Below, one piece after another: positions 10,070 through 17,608 of a DNA stretch of 64,000 bases. Origin of the DNA: Streptomyces tardus (GTDB lineage: Bacteria; Actinomycetota; Actinomycetes; Streptomycetales; Streptomycetaceae). Under the pieces are notes generated by a model. The model saw only the letters and a program-made list of their open reading frames with translations, made no database searches and was not told the DNA's origin. The stretch is from the NCBI RefSeq assembly GCF_018101125.2, contig NZ_JAELVF020000001.1, forward strand, positions 3,344,079-3,408,078, in the 5' to 3' direction. Position numbers and translations under genes: made by a program. How positions within the stretch are numbered: position 1 is the first letter of the stretch; each line of letters begins with the position of its first letter.

Positions 10070-10813
10070 ATGGCCGTCAGCACCGTCGGATTTCTGTACC
10101 CGGGCCACTCGGCGGAGGACGACTATCCCCGCCTGGAGGCGATGCTGCGCGAGGCCGGCGCCGATGTACGGCTGCCGCTGGTGCACACCGACATCGGTGA
10201 GGACGCTCACCGGGTGGACGCGCTGCTGGAGATGGGCTCCGCGAAACGCCTCGCGGCGAAGGTCTCCGAGGTCGTCGCGCTGGGCGCGCAGGCGGTGGTC
10301 TGGTCCTGCACGAGCGCAAGCTTCGTCTTCGGCCCTCGGGGCGCGGCGGAGCAGGTGGCGGAGCTCTCCGGCACCGCGGGCGTCGCCGCGTCCAGCACCT
10401 CCTTCGCCTTCGCCCGGGCCGCGCGGGAGCTCGGCCTGCGGCGCGTCGCGGTGGCCGCCACGTACCCCGAGGACGTCGCCGAACTCTTCGCGGCCTTCCT
10501 GCGCGATGCGGGGGTCGAGGTCGTCTCGCTGCGCGGGAGCGGCATCATCACCGCAGCCGAGGTCGGCACCTGGGGGCGCGAGGAGGTGCTGACGATGGCC
10601 GGCGCGGGCGACCACCGGGACGCGGAAGCCGTACTGCTGCCGGACACCGCGCTGCACTCCGCCGCGTACCTCGCCGACCTCGAACTCGCGCTGGGCAAAC
10701 CGGTGCTCACCGCGAACCAGGTGACGGTCTGGGAGGGGCTGCGGCTGCTGGGCCTGCAGGTGGACTGCCCGGAGCTGGGCACCCTCTTCGGCGGCCGGGC
10801 GAGCGCGGTCTGA
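10070..10813 (+). CDS. Maleate isomerase-like paralog lacking the second catalytic cysteine
   Basis: This 247-residue protein has the same Asp/Glu-racemase-like fold as its upstream neighbour, with Cys80 in VWSCTSASF kept. The position of the second cysteine is Asp192 (LLPDTALHS aligned to FISCTNLPT of the neighbour). The ANQVTVWEGL end is conserved. One-cysteine members such as arylmalonate decarboxylase catalyse decarboxylation or racemisation, but that enzyme keeps the other cysteine, so this variant may do a different reaction or act with the two-cysteine partner. It begins 113 bases after the first gene, behind GGAGCC. Confidence 0.8.
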   Translation: MAVSTVGFLYPGHSAEDDYPRLEAMLREAGADVRLPLVHTDIGEDAHRVDALLEMGSAKRLAAKVSEVVALGAQAVVWSCTSASFVFGPRGAAEQVAELSGTAGVAASSTSFAFARAARELGLRRVAVAATYPEDVAELFAAFLRDAGVEVVSLRGSGIITAAEVGTWGREEVLTMAGAGDHRDAEAVLLPDTALHSAAYLADLELALGKPVLTANQVTVWEGLRLLGLQVDCPELGTLFGGRASAV

Positions 10814-10834
10814 CCGGCCCCTCGCCGGGGCCGG
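10814..10834. terminator. Hairpin after the isomerase-like pair
   Basis: CCGGCCCC (10814-10821), a five-base loop and its complement (10827-10834) begin immediately after the stop codon, between convergent genes. Confidence 0.6.
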
Positions 10835-10906
10835 CCGGAAGCGGCCCCCGGCGCGGGCCCGGTCCGTGCCTGCCGGGACCGCGCGGGCGTACGGGCGCGG
10901 GGCGGG

Positions 10907-12700
10907 TCAGGCTCCCAGCAGGGCGGAGATGCTGTCGGCCGGGACGGGCTTGGAGTAGTGCCACCCCTGGCCGGTGTCGCAGCCGATGCGGCGCAGCCGG
11001 TCCGCCTGCGCCTGGCCCTCCACGCACTCGGCGGTGACGGTGATCCCCAGCTTGTGCGCGAGGTCGACGAGCGAGGAGACGATCGTCTCGTCCGCCGGGT
11101 TGCGCGGTGAGGACACCCGGAAGCCGCTGACGAAGGTGCCGTCCAGCTTGAGGGTGCGCACCGGAAGCCGGCTGAGATAGGCGAGGTTGGAGTAGCCGGT
11201 GCCGAAGTCGTCGATGGCGATGCGCACCCCCATGGAGGACAGGGCGCGCAGTGTCTGGAGCGGACGGCCGCCAGTGCCCATGACGGCGGACTCGGTGAGC
11301 TCCAGCTGCAACAGCCCGGCGGGCAGGCCGCTCTCTCTGAGCGCGGTGACCACGTCCGCGACCAGGTCGGAGTCCCACACCTGCCGCACCGCGACGTTGA
11401 CCGAGACGAAGAGCGGGTCGCCGCTGTGCTCCAGCTGCCACCGTCTCGCCTGCCGGCAGGACTCGGCGAGCACCCAGCGGCCGAGCTGGACGATGGAGCC
11501 GTTCTCCTCGGCGAGCGGGATGAACTGGCCGGGCCCCAGGGTGCCCAGCTGAGGATGGCGCCAGCGCACCAGCGCCTCCACTCCGCGCAGACTGTCGTCG
11601 GCCAGCCCGACGATCGGTTGGAACTCCAGGGTGAACTCGCCGCGTTCGACGGCCGGGCGCAGCGTGCTGGACAGCGCCTGGCGGGTCATCCGGTGTGCGT
11701 TGCGCTCGGAGTCGAAGAGGGTCCAGCGGGCGCGGCCGTCGGCCTTGGCCCAGTACAGCGTGGTGTCGGCGGCCTGCATCAGCTCGGTGGCGTTGGCCCC
11801 GACTGCCGAGCGCTCCACCACGCCGATGCTCGCGGAGACGTCCAGTCGTTCGCCCGCGACCTCGAAGGATCTGCCCAGTCCGGCCTGGAGCGCTGCGGCG
11901 AGCTCGGTGAGCTGGGTGGGCCCGCTCGACGCCTCGACCAGGACGGCGAACTCGTCGCCGCCCAGCCGTGCGACGAGATGGCCGCCGCCCGCCGTACCGG
12001 TGGTGGTGCTGCGCACCAGGCGTCGTCCGACGGCGTCCAGCAGTTGGTCGCCGACCCGGTGGCCGAAGGTGTCGTTGATGGCCTTGAAGCCGTCGATGTC
12101 CAGATAGCACAGGCCGATCCGACCGGTGGCGCTGTCCGCGAGCGCGATGGCGAGCCGCTCGAAGAAGAGCGTGCGGTTGGGCAGTTTGGTGACCTGGTCG
12201 TGCATCTGGAGGTGGCGCAGGCGCTCGCGCAGATCCCGGCGTTCGCTCACATCGGTGACGGACAGCAGCGCGGAGCCGTCCCTGCGCAGCGGCCGGAGGG
12301 TGATCTCGGCCCAGAAGAGCTGGCCGTCCGCCAGCTTCAGCCGCCGGGTGCAGTGCATCTGCTCGCTCTCCCCGCGCAGCACCGCCTGGCAGGCCGTACG
12401 GATGCGGGGGGTCTGCCCGAGCCCGGCGAGGTCGGTGACGGGCAGATGGGTGAGCTGGTGCGAGGAGGTGTCGAAGAGGGTGGCGAGCGCCCGGTTCGCC
12501 GCGACGATACGGCCGCTGCGGCTGACCACGGCCATGGCGAACTGAGCGGTGTGGAAGGCCCCGTGGAAATCCACCCCCTGGCCGGGAACAAGCTCGGCGA
12601 ACGAGGCCGTGTAGTCAGCGTAATCACTGTCGGTAATCGATTTGTGTGCTGTCGCGGAGCTCTGGGTGCCGTCCTTCTGCCCGCTCCGGATTCCGTTCAC
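10907..12700 (-). CDS. PAS-GGDEF-EAL cyclic-di-GMP turnover protein
   Basis: This 597-residue cytoplasmic signalling protein has a PAS sensor (about 45-150), a diguanylate cyclase domain with intact GGDEF at 247-251, and a phosphodiesterase domain beginning near 345 with EAL at 375-377. EAL-domain active-site segments ELTES, IDDFGTGYS and the Lys of LKLDGTF are present. The inhibitory RxxD site before GGDEF is missing, so product feedback is probably absent. There are no membrane segments. GTG 12700 follows GGGAG. In Streptomyces cyclic-di-GMP controls the switch to sporulation. Which activity dominates cannot be told from sequence. Confidence 0.9.
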   Translation of the reverse strand: MNGIRSGQKDGTQSSATAHKSITDSDYADYTASFAELVPGQGVDFHGAFHTAQFAMAVVSRSGRIVAANRALATLFDTSSHQLTHLPVTDLAGLGQTPRIRTACQAVLRGESEQMHCTRRLKLADGQLFWAEITLRPLRRDGSALLSVTDVSERRDLRERLRHLQMHDQVTKLPNRTLFFERLAIALADSATGRIGLCYLDIDGFKAINDTFGHRVGDQLLDAVGRRLVRSTTTGTAGGGHLVARLGGDEFAVLVEASSGPTQLTELAAALQAGLGRSFEVAGERLDVSASIGVVERSAVGANATELMQAADTTLYWAKADGRARWTLFDSERNAHRMTRQALSSTLRPAVERGEFTLEFQPIVGLADDSLRGVEALVRWRHPQLGTLGPGQFIPLAEENGSIVQLGRWVLAESCRQARRWQLEHSGDPLFVSVNVAVRQVWDSDLVADVVTALRESGLPAGLLQLELTESAVMGTGGRPLQTLRALSSMGVRIAIDDFGTGYSNLAYLSRLPVRTLKLDGTFVSGFRVSSPRNPADETIVSSLVDLAHKLGITVTAECVEGQAQADRLRRIGCDTGQGWHYSKPVPADSISALLGA

Positions 12701-13016
12701 CGATCGCTCCCAAAGGGGATTCGTCGCTGGAAAGTGTGCCGATCATAGGGCTTGTGACGGCAGTTGGGCCAGCTTGGCGAGGGGATTGGGCACTCCTGAA
12801 GGCGACTGTCCCGGACGCCAGTACGACGTGTGGCGCGGATCGGCGCCGATCCCAAATCCAGGGGAGATATTGACACAGAGTAACTGCACTCTGGTGCGGC
12901 GGCTCTCGCGGCCGACCCGGCTCCCGTGCCGGACCCGGTCGGCCTACCCGAACGGGCGGGGGCACCTGTCGGCTCCGAAGGTGAGGTGAAGCCACGACAC
13001 CCCTTGGGAGGCCCCG
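12701..13016. other. Divergent intergenic region
   Basis: This 316-base region holds the promoters of the GGDEF-EAL gene (leftwards) and the metalloprotease gene (rightwards). TTGACA at 12870-12875 is a good -35 candidate for the rightward gene, but no convincing -10 follows at 16-18 bases. GGGAGG at 13006-13011 is the ribosome site of the protease. No further gene was seen. Confidence 0.5.
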
Positions 13017-14351
13017 GTGCCGGACGAGCGTGCCCCACGCACCCCGCCGGCGGGCGTACGTCGGTCGTTGCGCAGACCGCTGTCCGTGGTGACGGCGCTG
13101 ACCGCGGTGATCAGTACGGCGTCGATGGCAGGGCCTCTTGCCCGGGCGGGCGTGGGCATGCCCTGCGCGCTCGAACGCACCGACGCCCACCACTCCCTGG
13201 GCGTCAGCAGCTGGGACTCCTCCTACGTGCTGCCCGAGGGCAGGGCCGACGCCGTGATGCTCTTCCTCTCCTTCCCCGACTCCAGGCCGGGCGTCACCCC
13301 GCAGCAGCTCTCCCGCGACTACTTCCCGGCGACCAGCGACTTCTTCCGGCAGGCGTCCTACGGCCGGTTCGACCTGCGTGCGCACCCGGTCCCGCGGTGG
13401 ATCGAGATGCCGAAGAAGTCGACGGCGTACGACATAGCGCGTGACTGGAGCACCGCGAGCCGGGCGTCGTTCCTGCGGGACGCGCTGGCAGTCACCGACC
13501 CGGAGGTGGACTTCGGCGAGTACGACATCGTCTACCTCGTCGCCGACCCGGACGCCCCGGGCGTGGACTCCGACGCGACGAAGGTCGTGAACTTCAAGGA
13601 GCCGATCCGGGTCGACGGCACGGAGCTCAACCGCGTGGTCACCCTCTTCGAGCGGTACCCGGCCGACCGCAACGTGCTGGCCCACGAGACGGGCCACGTC
13701 TTCGACCTGCCCGACCTCTACAACCGGCCGGAGGACGGCAAGGGCGACTGGGACACCCACGTCGGCGACTGGGACCTCATGGGCAGCCAGTTCGGGCTGG
13801 CGCCGGACCCGTTCGGCTGGCACCGGTGGAAGCTGGGCTGGCTGGACGACCAGCAGGTGGACTGCGTCTGGCAGCCGGGCACGAGCCTGCACACCCTGGT
13901 GCCGCTCGGTGCCGAGCCCGAGGAGCCGCGATGGGGCGGCGGTGCCGACGACGGGCGCGGCGGTGCCGACGACGGGCGCGGCGGTGCGCAGGCACAGGCC
14001 GCCGTGGCCCGCGCCAGGCCGGCGAGCCGGATGGCGGTGGTCCGCACCGGCGCGCACGAGGCGGTCGTGCTGGAGGTGCGCGAGCCGCTCGGCAACGACG
14101 TCTCGGTCTGCACCAGCGGTGTGCTGGCCTACCGGGTCACCGCCGACCGGGCCTCCGCGGACGGCCCCGTCGAGGTGCTCGACGGTCATCCGGACACGGC
14201 CGCGTGCCACGGCAGCTCGGTGCGGCCCGAACTGGCCGACGCCCCGCTCCGGGTGGGCGAGAGCCTGTCGGTCGACGGCGGCGACGTACGGATCTCGGTG
14301 CTCGACCAGTCCGAGTCGGGCGAGTGGAACCTGCGCATCACCCGACGCTGA
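13017..14351 (+). CDS. Secreted M6-like zinc metalloprotease
   Basis: This 444-residue protein resembles the M6 (immune-inhibitor-A-like) peptidases. A basic N-terminus with a hydrophobic segment (about 20-45) looks like a signal peptide. The zinc-binding HETGH is at 223-227, followed by VFDLPDLY, which supplies the third ligand in this family; GDWDLMGSQFG contains the Met-turn. The C-terminal third is beta-rich and includes a small tandem repeat (GGADDGR twice). GTG 13017 follows GGGAGG. Likely an extracellular protein-degrading enzyme; its targets are unknown. Confidence 0.82.
   Translation: MPDERAPRTPPAGVRRSLRRPLSVVTALTAVISTASMAGPLARAGVGMPCALERTDAHHSLGVSSWDSSYVLPEGRADAVMLFLSFPDSRPGVTPQQLSRDYFPATSDFFRQASYGRFDLRAHPVPRWIEMPKKSTAYDIARDWSTASRASFLRDALAVTDPEVDFGEYDIVYLVADPDAPGVDSDATKVVNFKEPIRVDGTELNRVVTLFERYPADRNVLAHETGHVFDLPDLYNRPEDGKGDWDTHVGDWDLMGSQFGLAPDPFGWHRWKLGWLDDQQVDCVWQPGTSLHTLVPLGAEPEEPRWGGGADDGRGGADDGRGGAQAQAAVARARPASRMAVVRTGAHEAVVLEVREPLGNDVSVCTSGVLAYRVTADRASADGPVEVLDGHPDTAACHGSSVRPELADAPLRVGESLSVDGGDVRISVLDQSESGEWNLRITRR
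13939..13988. repeat. 21-bp tandem repeat inside the metalloprotease gene
   Basis: Two exact 21-base units (13939-13959, 13960-13980) and the first 8 bases of a third encode GGADDGR repeats in a linker. The unit preserves the reading frame. Confidence 0.8.
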
Positions 14352-14376
14352 CCCGGCACCTGGATAGGGTGACCGC

Positions 14377-15099
14377 ATGGACGCCACAGCCGAACTCGTA
14401 CACATACCCACAGTGTTGGAGTCGTTGGAGACCGCCCCCGCCGTACCGCTGCCGCAGCCGGGCGAGGGGCCCTCGCTGTGGCTGGTCGACGCTGCACGGC
14501 ACAGCGCGGTGCTGGACCGGCGGACGGCCGCCGTCCTCGACGAGGAGGAGCGTGCCCGTGCCGCCGCCTTCCGCGTGGCCGGCGCTCGCACGCTCTACCA
14601 GGGCGCGCACATCGGGCTCCGGCTCGTGCTGGGCTCCTGCCTGGGAGTGGCGCCCGAAGAGCTGCGGTTCACCAGGGAGCAGTGCCCGTGCTGCGACAAG
14701 CAGCACGGCCGTCCCGCGCTCGTCGGCGCGGCGGTGCACTTCTCGCTCTCGCACAGCGGGACCCTCGCGCTGATCGCGCTCGCCGCGAGCCCGGTGGGCG
14801 TGGACGTGGAACGGGGCCCGCGGTCGGGCTCGGTGGACGACCTCGCCGGAAGTCTGCACCCCAGGGAGACCGCGGAGCTGATGGCGCTGCCGCATCCGGA
14901 GCGGGTGGCCGCGTTCGGACGGGTGTGGGCGCGCAAGGAGGCGTACCTGAAGGGCATCGGAACCGGCCTCGGGCGGGAGCTGAATCTGGACTACGTGGGC
15001 AGCGGACCCGTACCGGCGCCCGGGCCGGACGGCTGGCGGCTGGCGGACGTGGCCGTCGAGGGGTACGCGGCTGCCGTCGCCACCGCGCCGTCGGCCTGA
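14377..15099 (+). CDS. 4'-phosphopantetheinyl transferase (Sfp type)
   Basis: This 240-residue enzyme transfers phosphopantetheine from CoA to carrier proteins. The family motifs are clear: HFSLSHSG, then GVDVERG with the metal-binding Asp/Glu, then WARKEAYLKGIG. A CPCCDK cluster at about 107-112 replaces the usual CPxCG region. It starts 25 bases after the metalloprotease stop and no polyketide or non-ribosomal synthetase is in the window, so it probably serves carrier proteins elsewhere in the genome. Confidence 0.88.
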   Translation: MDATAELVHIPTVLESLETAPAVPLPQPGEGPSLWLVDAARHSAVLDRRTAAVLDEEERARAAAFRVAGARTLYQGAHIGLRLVLGSCLGVAPEELRFTREQCPCCDKQHGRPALVGAAVHFSLSHSGTLALIALAASPVGVDVERGPRSGSVDDLAGSLHPRETAELMALPHPERVAAFGRVWARKEAYLKGIGTGLGRELNLDYVGSGPVPAPGPDGWRLADVAVEGYAAAVATAPSA

Positions 15100-15204
15100 G
15101 GCGGACCGTTCTCGGCGGGGCGTCGTCCTCGGGTCGTCCTCGGGCCGTGCTCGGGCTGTCCTCGGGCGGAACGAGCCGCGGCGGCGGTGTGCCGGACGTG
15201 CGAA

Positions 15205-15226
15205 GGGCCCGGGAGAACCCGGGCCC
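15205..15226. terminator. Hairpin after the phosphopantetheinyl transferase gene
   Basis: GGGCCCGGG (15205-15213), loop AGAA and the complement at 15218-15226 form a 9-bp stem. Confidence 0.5.
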
Positions 15227-15236
15227 CGAAACAGCT

Positions 15237-15266
15237 CTGGGCCTTTCCGGCTTCGGAAAGGCCCAG
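15237..15266 (-). terminator. Terminator after the inverted tRNA-Lys
   Basis: A perfect 13-bp stem, CTGGGCCTTTCCG (15237-15249) with its complement at 15254-15266, and a four-base loop lie 18 bases beyond the 3' end of the minus-strand tRNA. It may serve both directions. Confidence 0.8.
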
Positions 15267-15284
15267 CATCACCTGGTGATGGAG

Positions 15285-15358
15285 TGCGCCGTCAGGGACT
15301 CGAACCCCGGACCCGCTGATTAAGAGTCAGCTGCTCTAACCAACTGAGCTAACGGCGC
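15285..15358 (-). tRNA. tRNA-Lys (CTT), second copy, inverted
   Basis: The minus strand carries a 74-base tRNA matching the gene at 5155-5228, with the same acceptor stem, anticodon CTT and T-arm. About ten bases of 5' flank (GTCAGCAG) are also shared, suggesting duplication of a segment larger than the tRNA itself. Confidence 0.97.
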
Positions 15359-15420
15359 CTGCTGACGTCACAGACCCTAGCACCAGCCTCCGGAAGAGTG
15401 AAAATCGATAACCGGTGGCC

Positions 15421-15485
15421 CCGGAGGACGCCCCCGCACGAGGTGGCGCGTCCCCTCGGGACGCTTCGGGCGGGGGCGCCTCCGG
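15421..15485 (-). terminator. Terminator after the small conserved gene
   Basis: CCGGAGGACGCCCCCGC (15421-15437) pairs with GCGGGGGCGCCTCCGG (15470-15485) with one bulged base. It is 58 bases beyond the stop of the minus-strand gene that ends at 15543. Confidence 0.6.
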
Positions 15486-15542
15486 GTCTCCCGGCGCACC
15501 ACTTCGGGCGCCTTCGCCTCGGAGTGGGGGCGGGCGGTCCCG

Positions 15543-15905
15543 CTACTGCGGCGGGCGTCTGCGCAGCAGCTCGCGGCCGAACTCGACCATCTTCCGCGCG
15601 TAGTCCTCGCTCCACTCCGCCCGCTCCGCGATGGCCGCCTCCGAGAGCCGGTCGAACCGGCCCGGATCGGCCAGCTGCGCCGCCGCCATCGCCTGGAACT
15701 CCACGGCTCGGTCGGCCGCCGCCTGGAAAGCCAGCGAGAGATCCGTGGATCTGGCCAGCAGCTCCCGCGGATCGCTGATCGACTCCAGGTCGAAGAAGCG
15801 CTCCTCGTCGCCGGCGGCCTCGGTCGGCTCGAACGTCAGCGGCACCGGACGGCTGAACCGGGGCACGCCGTTGCGCGGGTCCGGAGCCGAGTGCGGCTCT
15901 GGCAT
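15543..15905 (-). CDS. Conserved hypothetical protein, helical
   Basis: This 120-residue cytoplasmic protein is mostly helical in its second half (FQAAADRAVEFQAMAAAQLAD and YARKMVEFGRELLRRR). No enzymatic motif is visible. ATG 15905 is chosen because GGAGG lies 7 bases before it; the frame stays open upstream through 17054 only because it runs antiparallel to the helicase gene. I do not recognise the family. Confidence 0.65.
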   Translation of the reverse strand: MPEPHSAPDPRNGVPRFSRPVPLTFEPTEAAGDEERFFDLESISDPRELLARSTDLSLAFQAAADRAVEFQAMAAAQLADPGRFDRLSEAAIAERAEWSEDYARKMVEFGRELLRRRPPQ

Positions 15906-15991
15906 GCAGACACCTCCGTGGGAGTAGGGCACTGACATTGTCGCGCGCCGCGCAAGAGTGCACCGGCCCGGAGCGCGAGCCCGGCGCCCGC

Positions 15992-16098
15992 GCCGGTCGA
16001 TCCGCCGCCTCGGCCCTGCGGGGCGGGCCGCGCCGGCTCGCCCCGCAGGGCCGAGGGACCGGCCGCGCCACGGGCGCCGGGGCGGCGGATCGACCGGC
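15992..16098 (-). terminator. Large nested inverted repeat at the end of the helicase operon
   Basis: Two perfect inverted repeats are nested: outer arms of 18 bases at 15992-16009 and 16081-16098, and inner arms of 16 bases at 16010-16025 and 16039-16054. On the left side the arms are contiguous, making 34 paired bases, while the right side has a 26-base unpaired insert. It begins one base after the helicase stop and is much longer than a usual terminator. Confidence 0.7.
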
Positions 16099-16099
16099 G

Positions 16100-17608
16100 T
16101 CAGCGGACCCGTACGCGGCTCTCCTCCAGATGCGCCAGCACCGAGTGGTGCGCCTCCCAGCCGTCCGGGAACTTCACCGTGACGCCGAGCGGCACCGGCT
16201 CCGTCTCCGGGTACGCGTCGAGCAGCTCCGGCACCCCCGCCCGGCAGACCACGATGCAGGCGTGCCGGTGCCGCGACGCCAGCACGCACAGCCGGCCGGT
16301 CTCCAGATGGAACGCGGTGGCGTCCGGCCGCCCGGACAGCGGATGGAGGACGACCGTGACGTCGAACTCCCTTCCCTGCAACCGGTTCGCGGTGTCCGCG
16401 ACGACGCCCTCGATGCCCAGCCCACCGAGCGCGGCCCGGACGGCTGCGGCCTGGTCGCGGTGCGCGGTGCCGACCGCGATCCGGTCCGCGGTGAGCGGAG
16501 CGGGCTCGGGCGAACGCTCGCCGATCGTGCTGCCGCCACGCTCCAGCAGCCGGCGGACCACGTCGGCGACCGCCGCGACCGCCTGCGGATCGGTACGGGG
16601 CGTATGGGCTGGCGGCAGCTCCAGCAGGCCCCAGCCGGACTCGGCGGCGACATCGAGCACCCGGTCCGTCGCCGAGCCGTCGCCCGCACCGCCGAAGGCC
16701 AGCCGGCGCTCCCCCTCCTGCGTACCGCTGCGGAACGGGGTGTACGGGTAGAACGCCCGCGACACCAGCGGCGCAGCGCTCGCCGGCAGCCGCCAGGAGA
16801 CCGGCAGCCGATGCTGGGGGAGGCCGGGGTTGTGGGCGAGGAGTGTGGCCACCGCGCTGGCCGACGGGTCGTAGCTCAGCCCCGCCCACTGCTCGGTGCC
16901 GACTTGGCTGAACGGATCCAGCTGGCCCGGATCGCCGACGAACAGCGCCCGCTCGAAGTGGCGGGCCACGGTGAGCAGGGCGTCCGAGCGCATCTGGTAC
17001 GCCTCGTCGACGATGGCCTGCTCCCAGGGCTCGACATCGCGCACATGCGCCCATTTCGCGGCAGTGGAGACCACCACGTCGTGCTCGGCCAGGTCGGCGA
17101 CCTTCGCGGACATCCGCACCGAGGGGTGCCGCTCCAGCGCGAGCGCGGACGCGTCGCCGGGGCGCGCCTCGGTGCTGTGCAGGCGGCCGATCGGCAGCTC
17201 GGGGTCTGCGGTGGCGAGGCGGTCGACGAGGTCGTCCACCTGGGCGTTGGTCTGGGCGACCAGCATCAGCCGGCGGCCTGCGGAGGCCAACTCCTGTGCG
17301 GCGCGCACCACCAGGGTCGACTTGCCGGCGCCGGGCGGGGAGTCCACCACCACGCCGCGCTCGGTGCCGGTGAGGATGTCGGCGAGGATCGCCTCGGTCG
17401 CGGCTGCGGCGGCGCCGGCCGGGCTCGGCGCGGGTGCCTCCCCGGGCGGCGAGGACCCGAACGGCGAGGACCCGAACGACGAGGACCCGAACGGCGTGGG
17501 CCCGGGCGGCCGGTGTCCGGACCGAGAGTGTCCGGGCGGCCCTTGTGCGGGCGCGGAGGGGCCGGTGGCGGCGGTCGCCGGCTCGGGTGTCGGGCGGGCA
17601 GTGCTCAC
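16100..17608 (-). CDS. SF1-type AAA helicase / ATPase
   Basis: This 502-residue protein resembles superfamily-1 DNA helicases (AAA_30/UvrD_C-like). A Pro/Gly/Ser-rich N-terminus of about 70 residues precedes Walker A SPPGAGKSTLV; Walker B is AIVDEAYQM; motif III is FVGDPGQLDPF; the C-terminal RecA domain has NRLQGREFDVTVVLHPL and LCVLASRHRHACIVV. GTG 17608 overlaps the stop of the gene before it (GTGA), so the two are coupled. With the PD-(D/E)XK-like protein two genes upstream it would form a nuclease-helicase set acting on DNA. Confidence 0.8.
   Translation of the reverse strand: MSTARPTPEPATAATGPSAPAQGPPGHSRSGHRPPGPTPFGSSSFGSSPFGSSPPGEAPAPSPAGAAAAATEAILADILTGTERGVVVDSPPGAGKSTLVVRAAQELASAGRRLMLVAQTNAQVDDLVDRLATADPELPIGRLHSTEARPGDASALALERHPSVRMSAKVADLAEHDVVVSTAAKWAHVRDVEPWEQAIVDEAYQMRSDALLTVARHFERALFVGDPGQLDPFSQVGTEQWAGLSYDPSASAVATLLAHNPGLPQHRLPVSWRLPASAAPLVSRAFYPYTPFRSGTQEGERRLAFGGAGDGSATDRVLDVAAESGWGLLELPPAHTPRTDPQAVAAVADVVRRLLERGGSTIGERSPEPAPLTADRIAVGTAHRDQAAAVRAALGGLGIEGVVADTANRLQGREFDVTVVLHPLSGRPDATAFHLETGRLCVLASRHRHACIVVCRAGVPELLDAYPETEPVPLGVTVKFPDGWEAHHSVLAHLEESRVRVR

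Noticed and set aside
14377..15099. Phosphopantetheinyl transferase as sign of a polyketide or non-ribosomal cluster nearby
   Set aside because: No carrier-protein, ketosynthase or condensation domain occurs in the window; the nearest ligase, at 49264, has no carrier domain and is 34 kb away.
15906..17054. Upstream extension of the small gene at 15543-15905
   Set aside because: The extension is antisense-like low-complexity sequence across the helicase 3' end, while a ribosome site supports the ATG at 15905.
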